Both the position numbers and the translations under genes were made by a program. DNA of 60,872 nt from Bacteroidales bacterium (GTDB lineage Bacteria > Bacteroidota > Bacteroidia > Bacteroidales > VadinHA17): assembly GCA_020201035.1 (NCBI GenBank), contig JAIVHO010000039.1, positions 1 through 60,872 on the forward strand, written 5' to 3'. The notes under the pieces were generated by a model. The model had not been told where the DNA came from. It saw nothing but the letters and a program-made list of their open reading frames with translations, and searched no databases. This document shows, piece by piece, positions 26,407 to 34,464 of the stretch. Every line of letters begins with the position of its first letter. Position 1 is the stretch's first letter.

Positions 26407-26787
26407 TTATTCTGTGAAATTGCGTGCACCCTGAAAAATCCAGTCAAGAATCAGCTTCTTGTCGTCAAATGGCATCCCGCCCATATGTCCATCATCTATC
26501 TTGGTATAAATCTCGCTCTCTACGGGGGTATTAAGGTTAACGTAGCCGGGAACCAGTGCATCATATGCATTGGCTGCTGTAAGATCCGGAGGGGTTCCTC
26601 CCTGCTTATGACATCCGGTACAGTTATTCTCTACAAAAAGCGGAACAATATCCGTATTAAAGAATATGGTATCAAAACCACCGGTGGTGTCTGGCGGAAT
26701 ATATTCCGGCGGATCCCAGATATACTGCTCGCAGGAGGTAAATCCTGCTATTGCGACAATCACCAGAGTGAGCGCAATATTTCTCAT
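26407..26787 (-). CDS. Monoheme c-type cytochrome lipoprotein
   Basis: A 126-aa lipoprotein from the ATG at 26787, with lipobox GFTSC (C19) and one heme site CTGCH at 56-60, followed by GGTPPDL and a late methionine in GHMGGMP that may be the sixth heme ligand. This layout fits small cytochromes with a class I-like fold. An ATG at 26811 would add eight charged residues. The later start is favoured because it makes a normal signal peptide and places the shared 13-bp motif 37 nt upstream, close to the 39 nt seen for the hexaheme gene. It is the first gene of the four-gene cytochrome operon. Confidence 0.85.
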   Translation of the reverse strand: MRNIALTLVIVAIAGFTSCEQYIWDPPEYIPPDTTGGFDTIFFNTDIVPLFVENNCTGCHKQGGTPPDLTAANAYDALVPGYVNLNTPVESEIYTKIDDGHMGGMPFDDKKLILDWIFQGARNFTE

Positions 26788-26824
26788 TTTCTTACTCTCT
26801 TTCCTGCTCATCTGAAATTATAAT

Positions 26825-26837
26825 TAGGTGAATTTAT
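26825..26837 (-). promoter_or_regulatory. Shared 13-bp motif before the monoheme cytochrome operon
   Basis: On the minus strand this reads ataaattcaccta, identical to 22320-22332 before the hexaheme gene. It probably overlaps or adjoins the core promoter. Confidence 0.55.
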
Positions 26838-26940
26838 GTGTTAATTTATGAACGGTAAAGATATCTTATCTTCAACTTTAGAATAGCTCAAGATAAAATT
26901 ACCTTTTCATTAAAACAATTGATCTTTGCGCAACATTGGA

Positions 26941-26954
26941 TTGATAAATATCAA
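26941..26954 (-). promoter_or_regulatory. FNR-type operator of the cytochrome b operon
   Basis: On the minus strand this reads ttgatatttatcaa, a perfect TTGATnnnnATCAA site identical to 22240-22253 including the 4-nt spacer. It lies about 155 nt upstream of the favoured start of the first operon gene. Confidence 0.75.
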
Positions 26955-27014
26955 TGCTACAAGAATTTGCTTCCCCCGAATTAGAGCCGTAAAGAGTATC
27001 AGAATGATTCAGAG

Positions 27015-28799
27015 CTACGCCATGAATTTATAGCTGTTATCATCAATAAGTTTATCAGCAATTCTGCGTCTGGCTTCCTTGACATTTACTCCTGCCACCT
27101 CTGTCAGCTGATTAGCAATGCCAGTCAGCGCTTCAGCTTCACTGTTGTCCATCATTGACCATACAGCATCCATGCTCTCCTTTCGTACGAGGGCTGCCGC
27201 ATCACTGACAAATACATCCAGGATATCGCCATATACTCCCGCTGATCCTCTCAGATTCTCAATTCTCTTCACTCTCAGTGCCAGTGATTCTGCCAGATAT
27301 ATCTCAATAATCATATTTGAGATATTATTCAGTACCTCCTGTTCATGAACAAGCAGTTTACCATACTGCTCTGAAGCTTTTTTAATTATGATTAATGCTA
27401 CTCTCTTAAAGTTTCTGATTGATCTTATGTGTCTGTTAAACCAATCCTCTCCATCAACTGGTCTTAACACAGCATTTGAGATATCCGCAATAATGTTTTC
27501 GGCCTCTCCAAAAAGGTCAAAATCACCTTTCATCGCCCTCTTCATGGCGGTATCAACTACCAGAATCCGGTTAATTTCGTTTGTTCCCTCAAATATCCTG
27601 TTAATTCGGGAATCCCTGTAACCCCTTTCTACCGCCATTTCTGCCGAGTAGCCCATTCCTCCATGTATCTGAACAGCTTCATCCGCAACATAATCCAGCA
27701 TCTCTGATCCTGACACCTTAAGAAGGGCTGCCTCAACCGCGTAGTGAGCTATTGCATCAATGGCTGCCCTTCCCTGGTCACATCCCTCGCTCTTATATTT
27801 TGACATCAGGAAATCTATATCATTACTCACCCTGTATATTGCCGCTTCATTGGCAAAGGTCTCTATCACCTGCTGGGCCAGTTTATGCTTAATTGCCCCG
27901 AACCCGGAAATTTTGGTTCCGAACTGCTTACGTTCATTTGCATACTGCACCGAGTCGGTAATGGCTTTTTTGGCAGCACCGATAACATTGGCCCCTAGCT
28001 TGAGTCTGCCCATATGAAGTATACTCAGTGCTATTCTGAAACCCTCGCCCCGCTTGCCCAGCAGGTTTTCTGAGGGAATCTTCACATCATTATAATAGAT
28101 CTGTGCTGTTGATGAGCCCTTTATACCCATTTTATGCTCATCAGGTCCGATAATCACCCCTTCCATATCTTTTTCAACCAGGAATGCGCTGAGCACCCGG
28201 TCATTTTCAATTTTAGCAAATACTGTCTGCAGATCAGCAAACCCGGCATTTGTTATCCACATCTTCTGTCCATTGAGGATATAACCGGTTCCATCTTCCG
28301 TGGGTACTGCATTGGATTTGCCGGAATTGGCATCGCTGCCGGCTCCGGGCTCGGTAAGACAGTAGGCTCCAATCAGTTCACCTGTTGCCAGTTTGGTCAC
28401 ATACTTTTCCCTCTGCTCATGATTACCAAAATACATTATCGGCAGGGTGCCTATTCCACAATGTGCCATAAAGGCAACCGAGAAGGAGTAAGCAGCACCT
28501 ATTGTTTCAGCTGCGAGCATCTGTGTTACGAATGACTGGCCGAATCCACCGAACTCTTCCGGGATTGATATCCCCATCAGGCCGAGCTCACCTGACTTTT
28601 TCAGCAGTTCCTCCATCAGTTCGCGGTCTCCCTTATCAAGATCATCGAGTCGGGGGTACACTTCTGCCTCCAGAAAATCCCTGCAGGTTTGAGCTATCAT
28701 CTTCTGTTCCTCATCAAAATCCTCAGGTATAAACACATCTGCGGGATCGGTTTCAGAGACCAGGAATTCACCGCTTTTCAGAATCTTCTTCTCGTTCAT
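27015..28799 (-). CDS. Acyl-CoA dehydrogenase
   Basis: A 594-aa flavoenzyme that introduces the first double bond in beta-oxidation and passes electrons to ETF. It is the long form with about 190 extra C-terminal residues after the core domain. Core motifs include YCLTEPGAGSDANSGKSNA for FAD and substrate binding, FGTKISGFGAIKHKLA, the QIHGGMGYSAEMAVERGYRDSRI segment and FEGTNEINRILV. It ends an apparent operon with etfB, etfA and the two iron-sulfur protein genes, 81 nt after the CCG gene. Chain-length specificity is unknown. Confidence 0.95.
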   Translation of the reverse strand: MNEKKILKSGEFLVSETDPADVFIPEDFDEEQKMIAQTCRDFLEAEVYPRLDDLDKGDRELMEELLKKSGELGLMGISIPEEFGGFGQSFVTQMLAAETIGAAYSFSVAFMAHCGIGTLPIMYFGNHEQREKYVTKLATGELIGAYCLTEPGAGSDANSGKSNAVPTEDGTGYILNGQKMWITNAGFADLQTVFAKIENDRVLSAFLVEKDMEGVIIGPDEHKMGIKGSSTAQIYYNDVKIPSENLLGKRGEGFRIALSILHMGRLKLGANVIGAAKKAITDSVQYANERKQFGTKISGFGAIKHKLAQQVIETFANEAAIYRVSNDIDFLMSKYKSEGCDQGRAAIDAIAHYAVEAALLKVSGSEMLDYVADEAVQIHGGMGYSAEMAVERGYRDSRINRIFEGTNEINRILVVDTAMKRAMKGDFDLFGEAENIIADISNAVLRPVDGEDWFNRHIRSIRNFKRVALIIIKKASEQYGKLLVHEQEVLNNISNMIIEIYLAESLALRVKRIENLRGSAGVYGDILDVFVSDAAALVRKESMDAVWSMMDNSEAEALTGIANQLTEVAGVNVKEARRRIADKLIDDNSYKFMA

Positions 28800-28880
28800 T
28801 GCAATACTATTTTCAATTTAAAAACTCATTTCCCAAATCTGTCAAATGACATTTCACGGCAGCAAATTATTTACATCCGG

Positions 28881-29675
28881 TTACAATCCCAGTGATTCGG
28901 CTACCAGTTCTGCAATATCATAATTTTTTACATTCTCCTCCCTGTTTTTATATTTTATTCCGTCAGTAATCATGGTCATACAGAACGGGCAGGCGGTAGC
29001 AATAACGTCAGCACCGGTTTTCAGAGCTTCTTCCGTGCGTTCAATAAAAATCTCCTTATCTCCCTTTTCTGCCTCCTTAAACATCTGGGCTCCTCCTGCC
29101 CCGCAACAGAGGGCAAAGCTCCTGTTTCTCTCCATCTCAAGCAGACCGGGAGAGAGGCTTCCCAGCACTTTTCTGGGGGTATCATATATACCATTTGCAC
29201 GTCCCAGGTAGCACGGATCATGATAGGTAATCCTTACTCCCTTCTCCCTGACACCAGGTAGTTTCAACTGACCCGATTCGATAAACTTCTCAATCAGCTC
29301 CAGATAGTTAATAATTTCATATCTACCCCCCAGGTCAGGGTAATCATTTTTAAAGATATTATAGCAATGCGGGCATATGGTAATTATCTTTTTTATGCCA
29401 TAAGAATTAAATGTCTCAATATTCTGCATTGCCTGCATCTGGTACAGCATCTCATTGCCGGCTCTCCGTGCCGGATCACCAGTACATGTCTCCTCGCTGC
29501 CCAGCACCGCAAAATCCACCTTAAGGTGAACAAGTATCTTTACAAAGGCCCGGGTGACTTTTCTGTATCTGTCATCATACGCACCTGCGCAGCCGACCCA
29601 GAAAAGATATTCGGGTTTTTTCCCGGCAGCAGCCACATTGGCCATAACGGGAACTTCAATAGGTACTCTCTCCAT
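28881..29675 (-). CDS. CCG-domain iron-sulfur protein (heterodisulfide reductase B-like)
   Basis: A 264-aa protein with two CCG (DUF224-type) half-repeats: FWVGCAGAYDDRY with GSEETCTGDPARRAG and TICPHCYNIFKNDYP, then YHDPCYLGR with ALCCGAGGAQMF and ATACPFCMTMI. This cysteine pattern binds noncubane or 4Fe-4S clusters in HdrB, GlcF and LutA relatives. I start at the ATG at 29675; a TTG at 29687 overlaps the upstream stop as TTGA and is also possible. With the preceding membrane protein it corresponds to a split form of the membrane ETF:menaquinone oxidoreductase built from cytochrome b, ferredoxin and DUF224 domains. Confidence 0.85.
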   Translation of the reverse strand: MERVPIEVPVMANVAAAGKKPEYLFWVGCAGAYDDRYRKVTRAFVKILVHLKVDFAVLGSEETCTGDPARRAGNEMLYQMQAMQNIETFNSYGIKKIITICPHCYNIFKNDYPDLGGRYEIINYLELIEKFIESGQLKLPGVREKGVRITYHDPCYLGRANGIYDTPRKVLGSLSPGLLEMERNRSFALCCGAGGAQMFKEAEKGDKEIFIERTEEALKTGADVIATACPFCMTMITDGIKYKNREENVKNYDIAELVAESLGL

Positions 29676-29683
29676 CAGCCAGT

Positions 29684-31006
29684 TCAATTAGGTTGGTTAA
29701 TCTCCAGTCCGGTCGTCCACAGCATCCTGTCCTCTCTCGAGTACTGCCAGGGAGCACCGTTATTCTCAATATTACTGAACAGTGCCTTCAGTCCGCCCGG
29801 TGCTGCACCCTCCTCCATCACCAGATACCTTCTCATTTCCAGAATCAGCTCTGGCTGGTTAATACTGATCGGGCACTCCCTTGCGCAGGCATTGCATGTT
29901 GTGCAGGCCCACAATTCCTCTTCCGTAATATAATCCCTCAGAAGAGACCTGTTATCATTAAAGCCTCTGCCCTCCTTTATCATTCCCGGTCCCTTCTCTT
30001 TCATCCTGGCGCGCAGATCCATCATTATCTTTCTCGGGGACAATAATTTACCTGTTATATTGGCCGGACATACATAGCTGCATCTTCCGCACTGAGTGCA
30101 TGACAGTGAGTCAAAATAGTTTTTCCACGTTACATCCTCCGCATCCTTCACCCCGAACCGTTCAGGCTCAGATCCCTCAGGAGCTGCAGCATAGGCTGTC
30201 TCAGGATTCATCATCAGTTTAACCTCCCTGGTAATGCTCTCCATATTGACCATCTTCCCCAGCGGGTCAAGTCTTGAAAGAAATACATTGGGAACTGAAA
30301 GAAAAACATGAAAATGCTTTGAATAGGGGAGCATATTGGCAAATACAAATATGAGCACGATATGTGACCACCAGAATATCTCATGCCATATATGAATGGC
30401 AGCTGTCTCACTTCCTGAAAAGAGGGAAGCCAGCAGTGAGCTGACGGGGTACACTCCTATTATAGTATCACCTCCTGCTTCAGCAAGTGCGTAGTAGGCA
30501 CTGTTCATTCCCAGAAGGGTGAGCATCAGCAGCAGGATCATTGTAAGTGCGATGTAGGCATCTGTATGGGAAGCCTTTTTCATCTCAATACCTTCAAACC
30601 TCTTCACCCTCATAGAAATACGTCTTACTATAAAAACGATAATGGCAATGGCTATTATCAGTCCGAAAAGGTCACCCGAAGCAGTTATAAAATTATAGAA
30701 ACCTCCCATTGAGGATAATGCCCTCTCACTGCCTGACAATCCATCGGCCACCATCTCTATGCTTCCTATCAGGATAACGCAAAAACCCCAGAATACCAGG
30801 GCATGCAGAAACCCGGAAAAGGGATTACGGAAGATACGTGACTGGCCTATTGCAACTTTCAGGGTAACCATGATCCTGCGGCCGATATTCTTTATGGGGA
30901 AGGATTTCCTGGTAAATGAAAATAACTGCGCAAGTCGCCGGAGGGTATAGCCGAAAACGGCAAAAGTGAAAAGGAGCAGCAGGGCAAAAATTATCTGGCT
31001 GTTCAT
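29684..31006 (-). CDS. Membrane cytochrome b/4Fe-4S protein, ETF:quinone oxidoreductase subunit
   Basis: A 440-aa protein. The N-terminal 230 residues hold about five membrane helices of the NarI-like gamma-subunit type, with histidines such as H68, H205, H208 and H215 as candidate heme b ligands. The C-terminal part carries two 4Fe-4S motifs, C303-C306-C309-C313-P and C368-C371-C374-C378-P. The gene is followed without a gap by the CCG protein gene, and etfA and etfB precede it. The likely task is to pass electrons from reduced ETF to menaquinone. A fusion of these two units in one chain is known from other bacteria; here they are separate. A possible internal promoter lies at 31066-31073. 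Confidence 0.85.
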   Translation of the reverse strand: MNSQIIFALLLLFTFAVFGYTLRRLAQLFSFTRKSFPIKNIGRRIMVTLKVAIGQSRIFRNPFSGFLHALVFWGFCVILIGSIEMVADGLSGSERALSSMGGFYNFITASGDLFGLIIAIAIIVFIVRRISMRVKRFEGIEMKKASHTDAYIALTMILLLMLTLLGMNSAYYALAEAGGDTIIGVYPVSSLLASLFSGSETAAIHIWHEIFWWSHIVLIFVFANMLPYSKHFHVFLSVPNVFLSRLDPLGKMVNMESITREVKLMMNPETAYAAAPEGSEPERFGVKDAEDVTWKNYFDSLSCTQCGRCSYVCPANITGKLLSPRKIMMDLRARMKEKGPGMIKEGRGFNDNRSLLRDYITEEELWACTTCNACARECPISINQPELILEMRRYLVMEEGAAPGGLKALFSNIENNGAPWQYSREDRMLWTTGLEINQPN

Positions 31007-31065
31007 ACTGAATCAGGTTTAGGATAGAGGTAAGGCTTTAAAAAAGGAAACTCTCATATTAATTT

Positions 31066-31073
31066 CAAAGGTA
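31066..31073 (-). promoter_or_regulatory. Possible internal -7 element in the etf operon
   Basis: TACCTTTG on the minus strand matches TAnnTTTG, 60-67 nt upstream of the membrane iron-sulfur protein ATG and just past the etfA stop. Confidence 0.4.
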
Positions 31074-31090
31074 AATCAATGAGGGCAGGG

Positions 31091-32059
31091 TCAGTCATTC
31101 TTTGCAGCCTTTACAGCCGCCACCAGTGCAGGCAGCACCTTAAGGGCATCGCCTACTATTCCATACTGTGCAACTTCAAAGATAGGTGCATCTTTGTCAC
31201 TGTTTATAGCGACTATATACTTCGAGGAGCTTACGCCTGCTATATGCTGTGTAGCACCTGATATTCCGGCTGCTATATATAGGTTGGGAGCAATCACCTT
31301 GCCTGTTTGGCCGGTATGCTCACCGTGAGGTCTCCATCCCTCATCAGAGACAGGTCGTGAACAGGCTGTTGCACCTCCCAGCAGGGAGGCAAGCTCCTCA
31401 ATATGAACCCAGTTATCCGGGGATTTCATTCCCCGTCCGCCCGAAACAACAATCTCGGCATCGGTAAGCAGCAGTTTACCTTCCTGTCTCTGAACATCTT
31501 CAATCTTTATGGCCGGACTATTTTCAATAACCGGCTGATACTTCTCAATTACTGCATCTCTCCGATTACTCTTCAGATCGTAGGAGTTCTGGGCAAGAGT
31601 AAGTATTCTGACAGCCGTTTTTATCTCGAGTCGGGCCATGGCATTACCTGAATAGGCTCTTTTATCTATCCTGAAAGGATCAACGGAAACAGGCAATCCG
31701 GTCACCCCTGCCGCCAGTCCAGCCGCCAGTCTGGCTGCAATAACAGGCGCCACGCCTTTACCCTGATTATTATTTGCAAGAACAATGACATCCGAACCCT
31801 CCTTTTCTGCAAGTTGGGTGATAACCGAAGCATAGGTAAGGGTATCATACTCCTTAAGGGCATCATGTTCAGCAACAATAATTCTGGATGCACCGTATTC
31901 TGCCAGTCGCATCAGTTCATCCTCCTCAACGGGGCCTATAGTTAATGCGATAACATCGCTGTTCATAATCTCTCCAACTCCGGAAGCATATGAAACAAGT
32001 TCCAGTGACAGCTTCTTAAATTTTCCGTTCCAGTTCTCTGTGTATACCAGTAGTGACAT
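31091..32059 (-). CDS. etfA: Electron transfer flavoprotein alpha subunit
   Basis: A 322-aa FAD-binding subunit of the ETF heterodimer. I start at the ATG at 32059 (MSLLVYTENWNGKFKK, the usual opening); an ATG at 32080 would add seven residues. The C-terminal FAD domain shows VVSGGRGMKSPDNW, ACSRPVSDEGW, HTGQTGKVIAPNLYIAAGISGATQH and AINSDKDAPIFEVAQYGIVGD. It accepts electrons from acyl-CoA dehydrogenase and lies directly after etfB. Confidence 0.97.
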   Translation of the reverse strand: MSLLVYTENWNGKFKKLSLELVSYASGVGEIMNSDVIALTIGPVEEDELMRLAEYGASRIIVAEHDALKEYDTLTYASVITQLAEKEGSDVIVLANNNQGKGVAPVIAARLAAGLAAGVTGLPVSVDPFRIDKRAYSGNAMARLEIKTAVRILTLAQNSYDLKSNRRDAVIEKYQPVIENSPAIKIEDVQRQEGKLLLTDAEIVVSGGRGMKSPDNWVHIEELASLLGGATACSRPVSDEGWRPHGEHTGQTGKVIAPNLYIAAGISGATQHIAGVSSSKYIVAINSDKDAPIFEVAQYGIVGDALKVLPALVAAVKAAKND

Positions 32060-32084
32060 ATCTTTATCTTTTTCAGTCAATAAC

Positions 32085-32834
32085 TCAGATTATCTTCGCT
32101 TCATTCTGCAATAAGAAGATCAGTTCCGCAGCGTTTTCCGGATCAATAAATCTACAGGCTGCCCGTGGTGCCGGAATTTCATACTCTATCACCTCCGTTA
32201 ATGCGGCTGTATCAACCGGTTCAACCACCTTTACAGGTTTTGAGCGTGCCATCATAATACCCCGCATAGCGGCAATCCTTGGCTCCTTTGCAATGCCTTT
32301 CTGTACCACGGCAACCATGGGAAGAGATGTAGTTACAATCTCACGGCCGCCATCCATCTCCCTTGAAATCAGAGGTTCTCCTCCCCTCAGGTCGAGGGAT
32401 GAAACAGCTGACACTAGCGGGACATCAAGAAGTCCGGCGATCATTCCACCCACTGATGAACCATTATGATCACTTGATTCTATTCCGCACATGACAATGT
32501 CATATCCGCCCTCCTTTACCACCTCTGCAAGCTGAAGTGCCACACTGTATGAATCTGAGGCATCGCAGTTAACCCTTACAGCATCATCTGCACCAATCGC
32601 AAGTGCCTTCCTTATTGTTGGCTCGGAAGAGGCCGGACCAACATGTGCAACGGTTACTGAGGAAATACCATTAGAGGCGTTATCCTTAAGTTCCAGTGCG
32701 CGGGTAAGGGAGAGTTCGTCCCAGGGATTTATCACCCATTGTACACCGGTGCTGTCCAGATTCCTGTTACCTTCTGTAAATTTAACCCGTGTTGTTGTAT
32801 CGGGTACATTACTAATGCAAACCAGAATTTTCAT
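32085..32834 (-). CDS. etfB: Electron transfer flavoprotein beta subunit
   Basis: A 249-aa subunit of ETF. It shows MKILVCISNVPDTTTRVKF at the start, WVINPWDELSLTRALELKD, the AMP-site region MCGIESSDHNGSSVGGMIA and a basic recognition-loop-like stretch GIAKEPRIAAMRGIMMARSK that meets the dehydrogenase. It is the first gene of the operon, with an upstream region of about 450 nt. Confidence 0.97.
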   Translation of the reverse strand: MKILVCISNVPDTTTRVKFTEGNRNLDSTGVQWVINPWDELSLTRALELKDNASNGISSVTVAHVGPASSEPTIRKALAIGADDAVRVNCDASDSYSVALQLAEVVKEGGYDIVMCGIESSDHNGSSVGGMIAGLLDVPLVSAVSSLDLRGGEPLISREMDGGREIVTTSLPMVAVVQKGIAKEPRIAAMRGIMMARSKPVKVVEPVDTAALTEVIEYEIPAPRAACRFIDPENAAELIFLLQNEAKII

Positions 32835-33282
32835 TTATTACTGTTTTATCTTTATTGAATACTCTTTCGTTAAACCCATTCTCCTTCCGGCCAACTCTCT
32901 GACTATTAACCCTCTCTATCTGTCAATTCTGAAAATATCAACCAGCACGGCCACTCATTTCTTTTAGTGAGGATTCCATACTCAATTGACTCCGGACACT
33001 CACCAGTAGCAGCCGGAGAGCCCATTTTGCCATCTCCGGAGCGAGCAAATATAAAAAAAAATGATTCACCATCAAATCAGGGTAAGGAGTGTCGGCAATC
33101 CGTGTTCCAAAGTTACATAAATACTATTTGTCTGTACAGATGATACTTAAACAGTCTAGAAAACCATATTTCCTGAACAGTTCGAAAAAACAGAGCCCCC
33201 GGTATTTATTACCTGACCAATCATCCGTACAGGTCTCATTTTTTTACTATTTTCGCACACTTAAATCTATTACGGTTTCACC
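32835..33282. other. Divergent intergenic region between etfB and the DMT permease gene
   Basis: About 450 nt without a supported gene. It contains two TAnnTTTG matches on the minus strand (33108-33115, TAACTTTG; 33046-33053, TATATTTG), a near match on the plus strand (33248-33255, TATTTTCG) ahead of the permease, and a 7-bp hairpin (ccggaga/tctccgg) at 33013-33040. Confidence 0.55.
33108..33115 (-). promoter_or_regulatory. Putative -7 element of the etf operon
   Basis: TAACTTTG on the minus strand, an exact TAnnTTTG match. It would give a long leader of about 265 nt before etfB; the alternative at 33046-33053 gives about 205 nt. Confidence 0.35.
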
Positions 33283-34209
33283 ATGTCAGGAGATAATATA
33301 AAGGCCTATACAGCAGCCTTCTTCTCAATGGCCTTCTTTGCCTTTTCATATGTATGGTTTAAGATAGCCAACGAGGTTTACAGGCCTGTTACCATTGTAT
33401 TTCTCAGACTTGCCATAGCTGTAATTATTCTGACTCTCTACCTTGTGATCTCCGGGAATATGGTCAGGATCAAGAAGAGTGACAGGAAATACTTTTTCTT
33501 TATGTCACTGTTTGAACCCACCCTCTACTTTATTTTTGAGAGTCACGGATTAACACATATATCCTCCACTGTTGCTTCGGTTGTTGTGTCAACTATTCCC
33601 ATTTTTACTGCAGCCGGAGCAATGATATTCTTCAGGGAGAGGATAACCCGTTTTAACTGGGTTGGTATAGTAATCTCCTTTGGCGGTTTGATGATGTTTA
33701 TCCTTACCGGCGACAGCAACCTTGTATTTAACATAAAGGGGATTCTGCTTATGGTACTCGCCGTCTTATGTGCCACAGGCTATAACCTGCTTCTGAGGCG
33801 ACTTACCATTAAATACAGGCCTGTATTTATTGTAAACACCCAGAACCTGATCGGACTTACACTCTTCCTTCCCATCTTTCTTATCAGTGAATGGAATCAT
33901 ATCCCTCTTATGACCTTTGATCGGGTTGCGGCCGAGGCGGTACTGAAACTGGCATTTTTTGCCTCATGCGGAGCCTTTATTCTTTTAAGCTATTCGGTAA
34001 GCCTGATAGGTGTAACACGGGCAAACCTCTTTGCCAATCTTATTCCGGCCCTTACAGCGGTATTTGCATTTTTCACAATCGGGGAGATGATCACCTTTGA
34101 AAAGTTTCTTGGTATAGCTGTTATGATAGCAGGGCTCTATATGGCCCAGATAACAAAATTCAGAAAGCTGCCCACCCTGTGGAGGTCGGCGCGCTACAAC
34201 CGGGAATAA
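33283..34209 (+). CDS. EamA/DMT-family permease
   Basis: A 308-aa membrane protein with ten hydrophobic segments in two similar halves, the layout of the drug/metabolite transporter (EamA) family. Typical sites are the N-terminal AFFSMAFFAFSYVWFKIANE, the end of the first half VASVVVSTIPIFTAAGAMIFFRERI, and the matching second half LFANLIPALTAVFAFFTIGEMITFEKFLGIAVMIAG. The substrate is unknown; family members export amino acids or other metabolites. It is a single-gene unit followed by a 33-bp tandem repeat array. Confidence 0.9.
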   Translation: MSGDNIKAYTAAFFSMAFFAFSYVWFKIANEVYRPVTIVFLRLAIAVIILTLYLVISGNMVRIKKSDRKYFFFMSLFEPTLYFIFESHGLTHISSTVASVVVSTIPIFTAAGAMIFFRERITRFNWVGIVISFGGLMMFILTGDSNLVFNIKGILLMVLAVLCATGYNLLLRRLTIKYRPVFIVNTQNLIGLTLFLPIFLISEWNHIPLMTFDRVAAEAVLKLAFFASCGAFILLSYSVSLIGVTRANLFANLIPALTAVFAFFTIGEMITFEKFLGIAVMIAGLYMAQITKFRKLPTLWRSARYNRE

Positions 34210-34232
34210 CCAATGCCATAACACTCTCCGGC

Positions 34233-34378
34233 CCTTATTAACTCTACGCCGGATTACCTATACTGCCCGTATTAACTCTGCCGCCATATTAACTCTGCGC
34301 CGGATTAACTCTGCCGCCATATTACCTCTCCGCCGGATTAACTCTGCCGCCATATTACCTCCCCGCCGGATTAATTAA
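34233..34378. repeat. 33-bp tandem repeat array built of alternating half-units
   Basis: The half-units ttaactctgccgccata and ttacctctccgccgga alternate. Full 33-bp periods start at 34302, 34335 and 34368 (the last cut short), with more degenerate copies from about 34233. The array fills most of the gap between the permease and porQ-like genes. Confidence 0.88.
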
Positions 34379-34404
34379 GTGCAACATAATAAGTCCAATT
34401 CTCT

Positions 34405-34412
34405 TATCTTTG
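34405..34412 (+). promoter_or_regulatory. Putative -7 promoter element of the porQ-cmk-ispH-pfkA cluster
   Basis: TATCTTTG is an exact TAnnTTTG match just past the repeat array, giving a leader of about 45 nt before the porQ-like ATG. Confidence 0.55.
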
Positions 34413-34464
34413 CGTAATACCAGAGTCATCAGGAAGCCGTTTACATATTTATGACCGGCCATAT

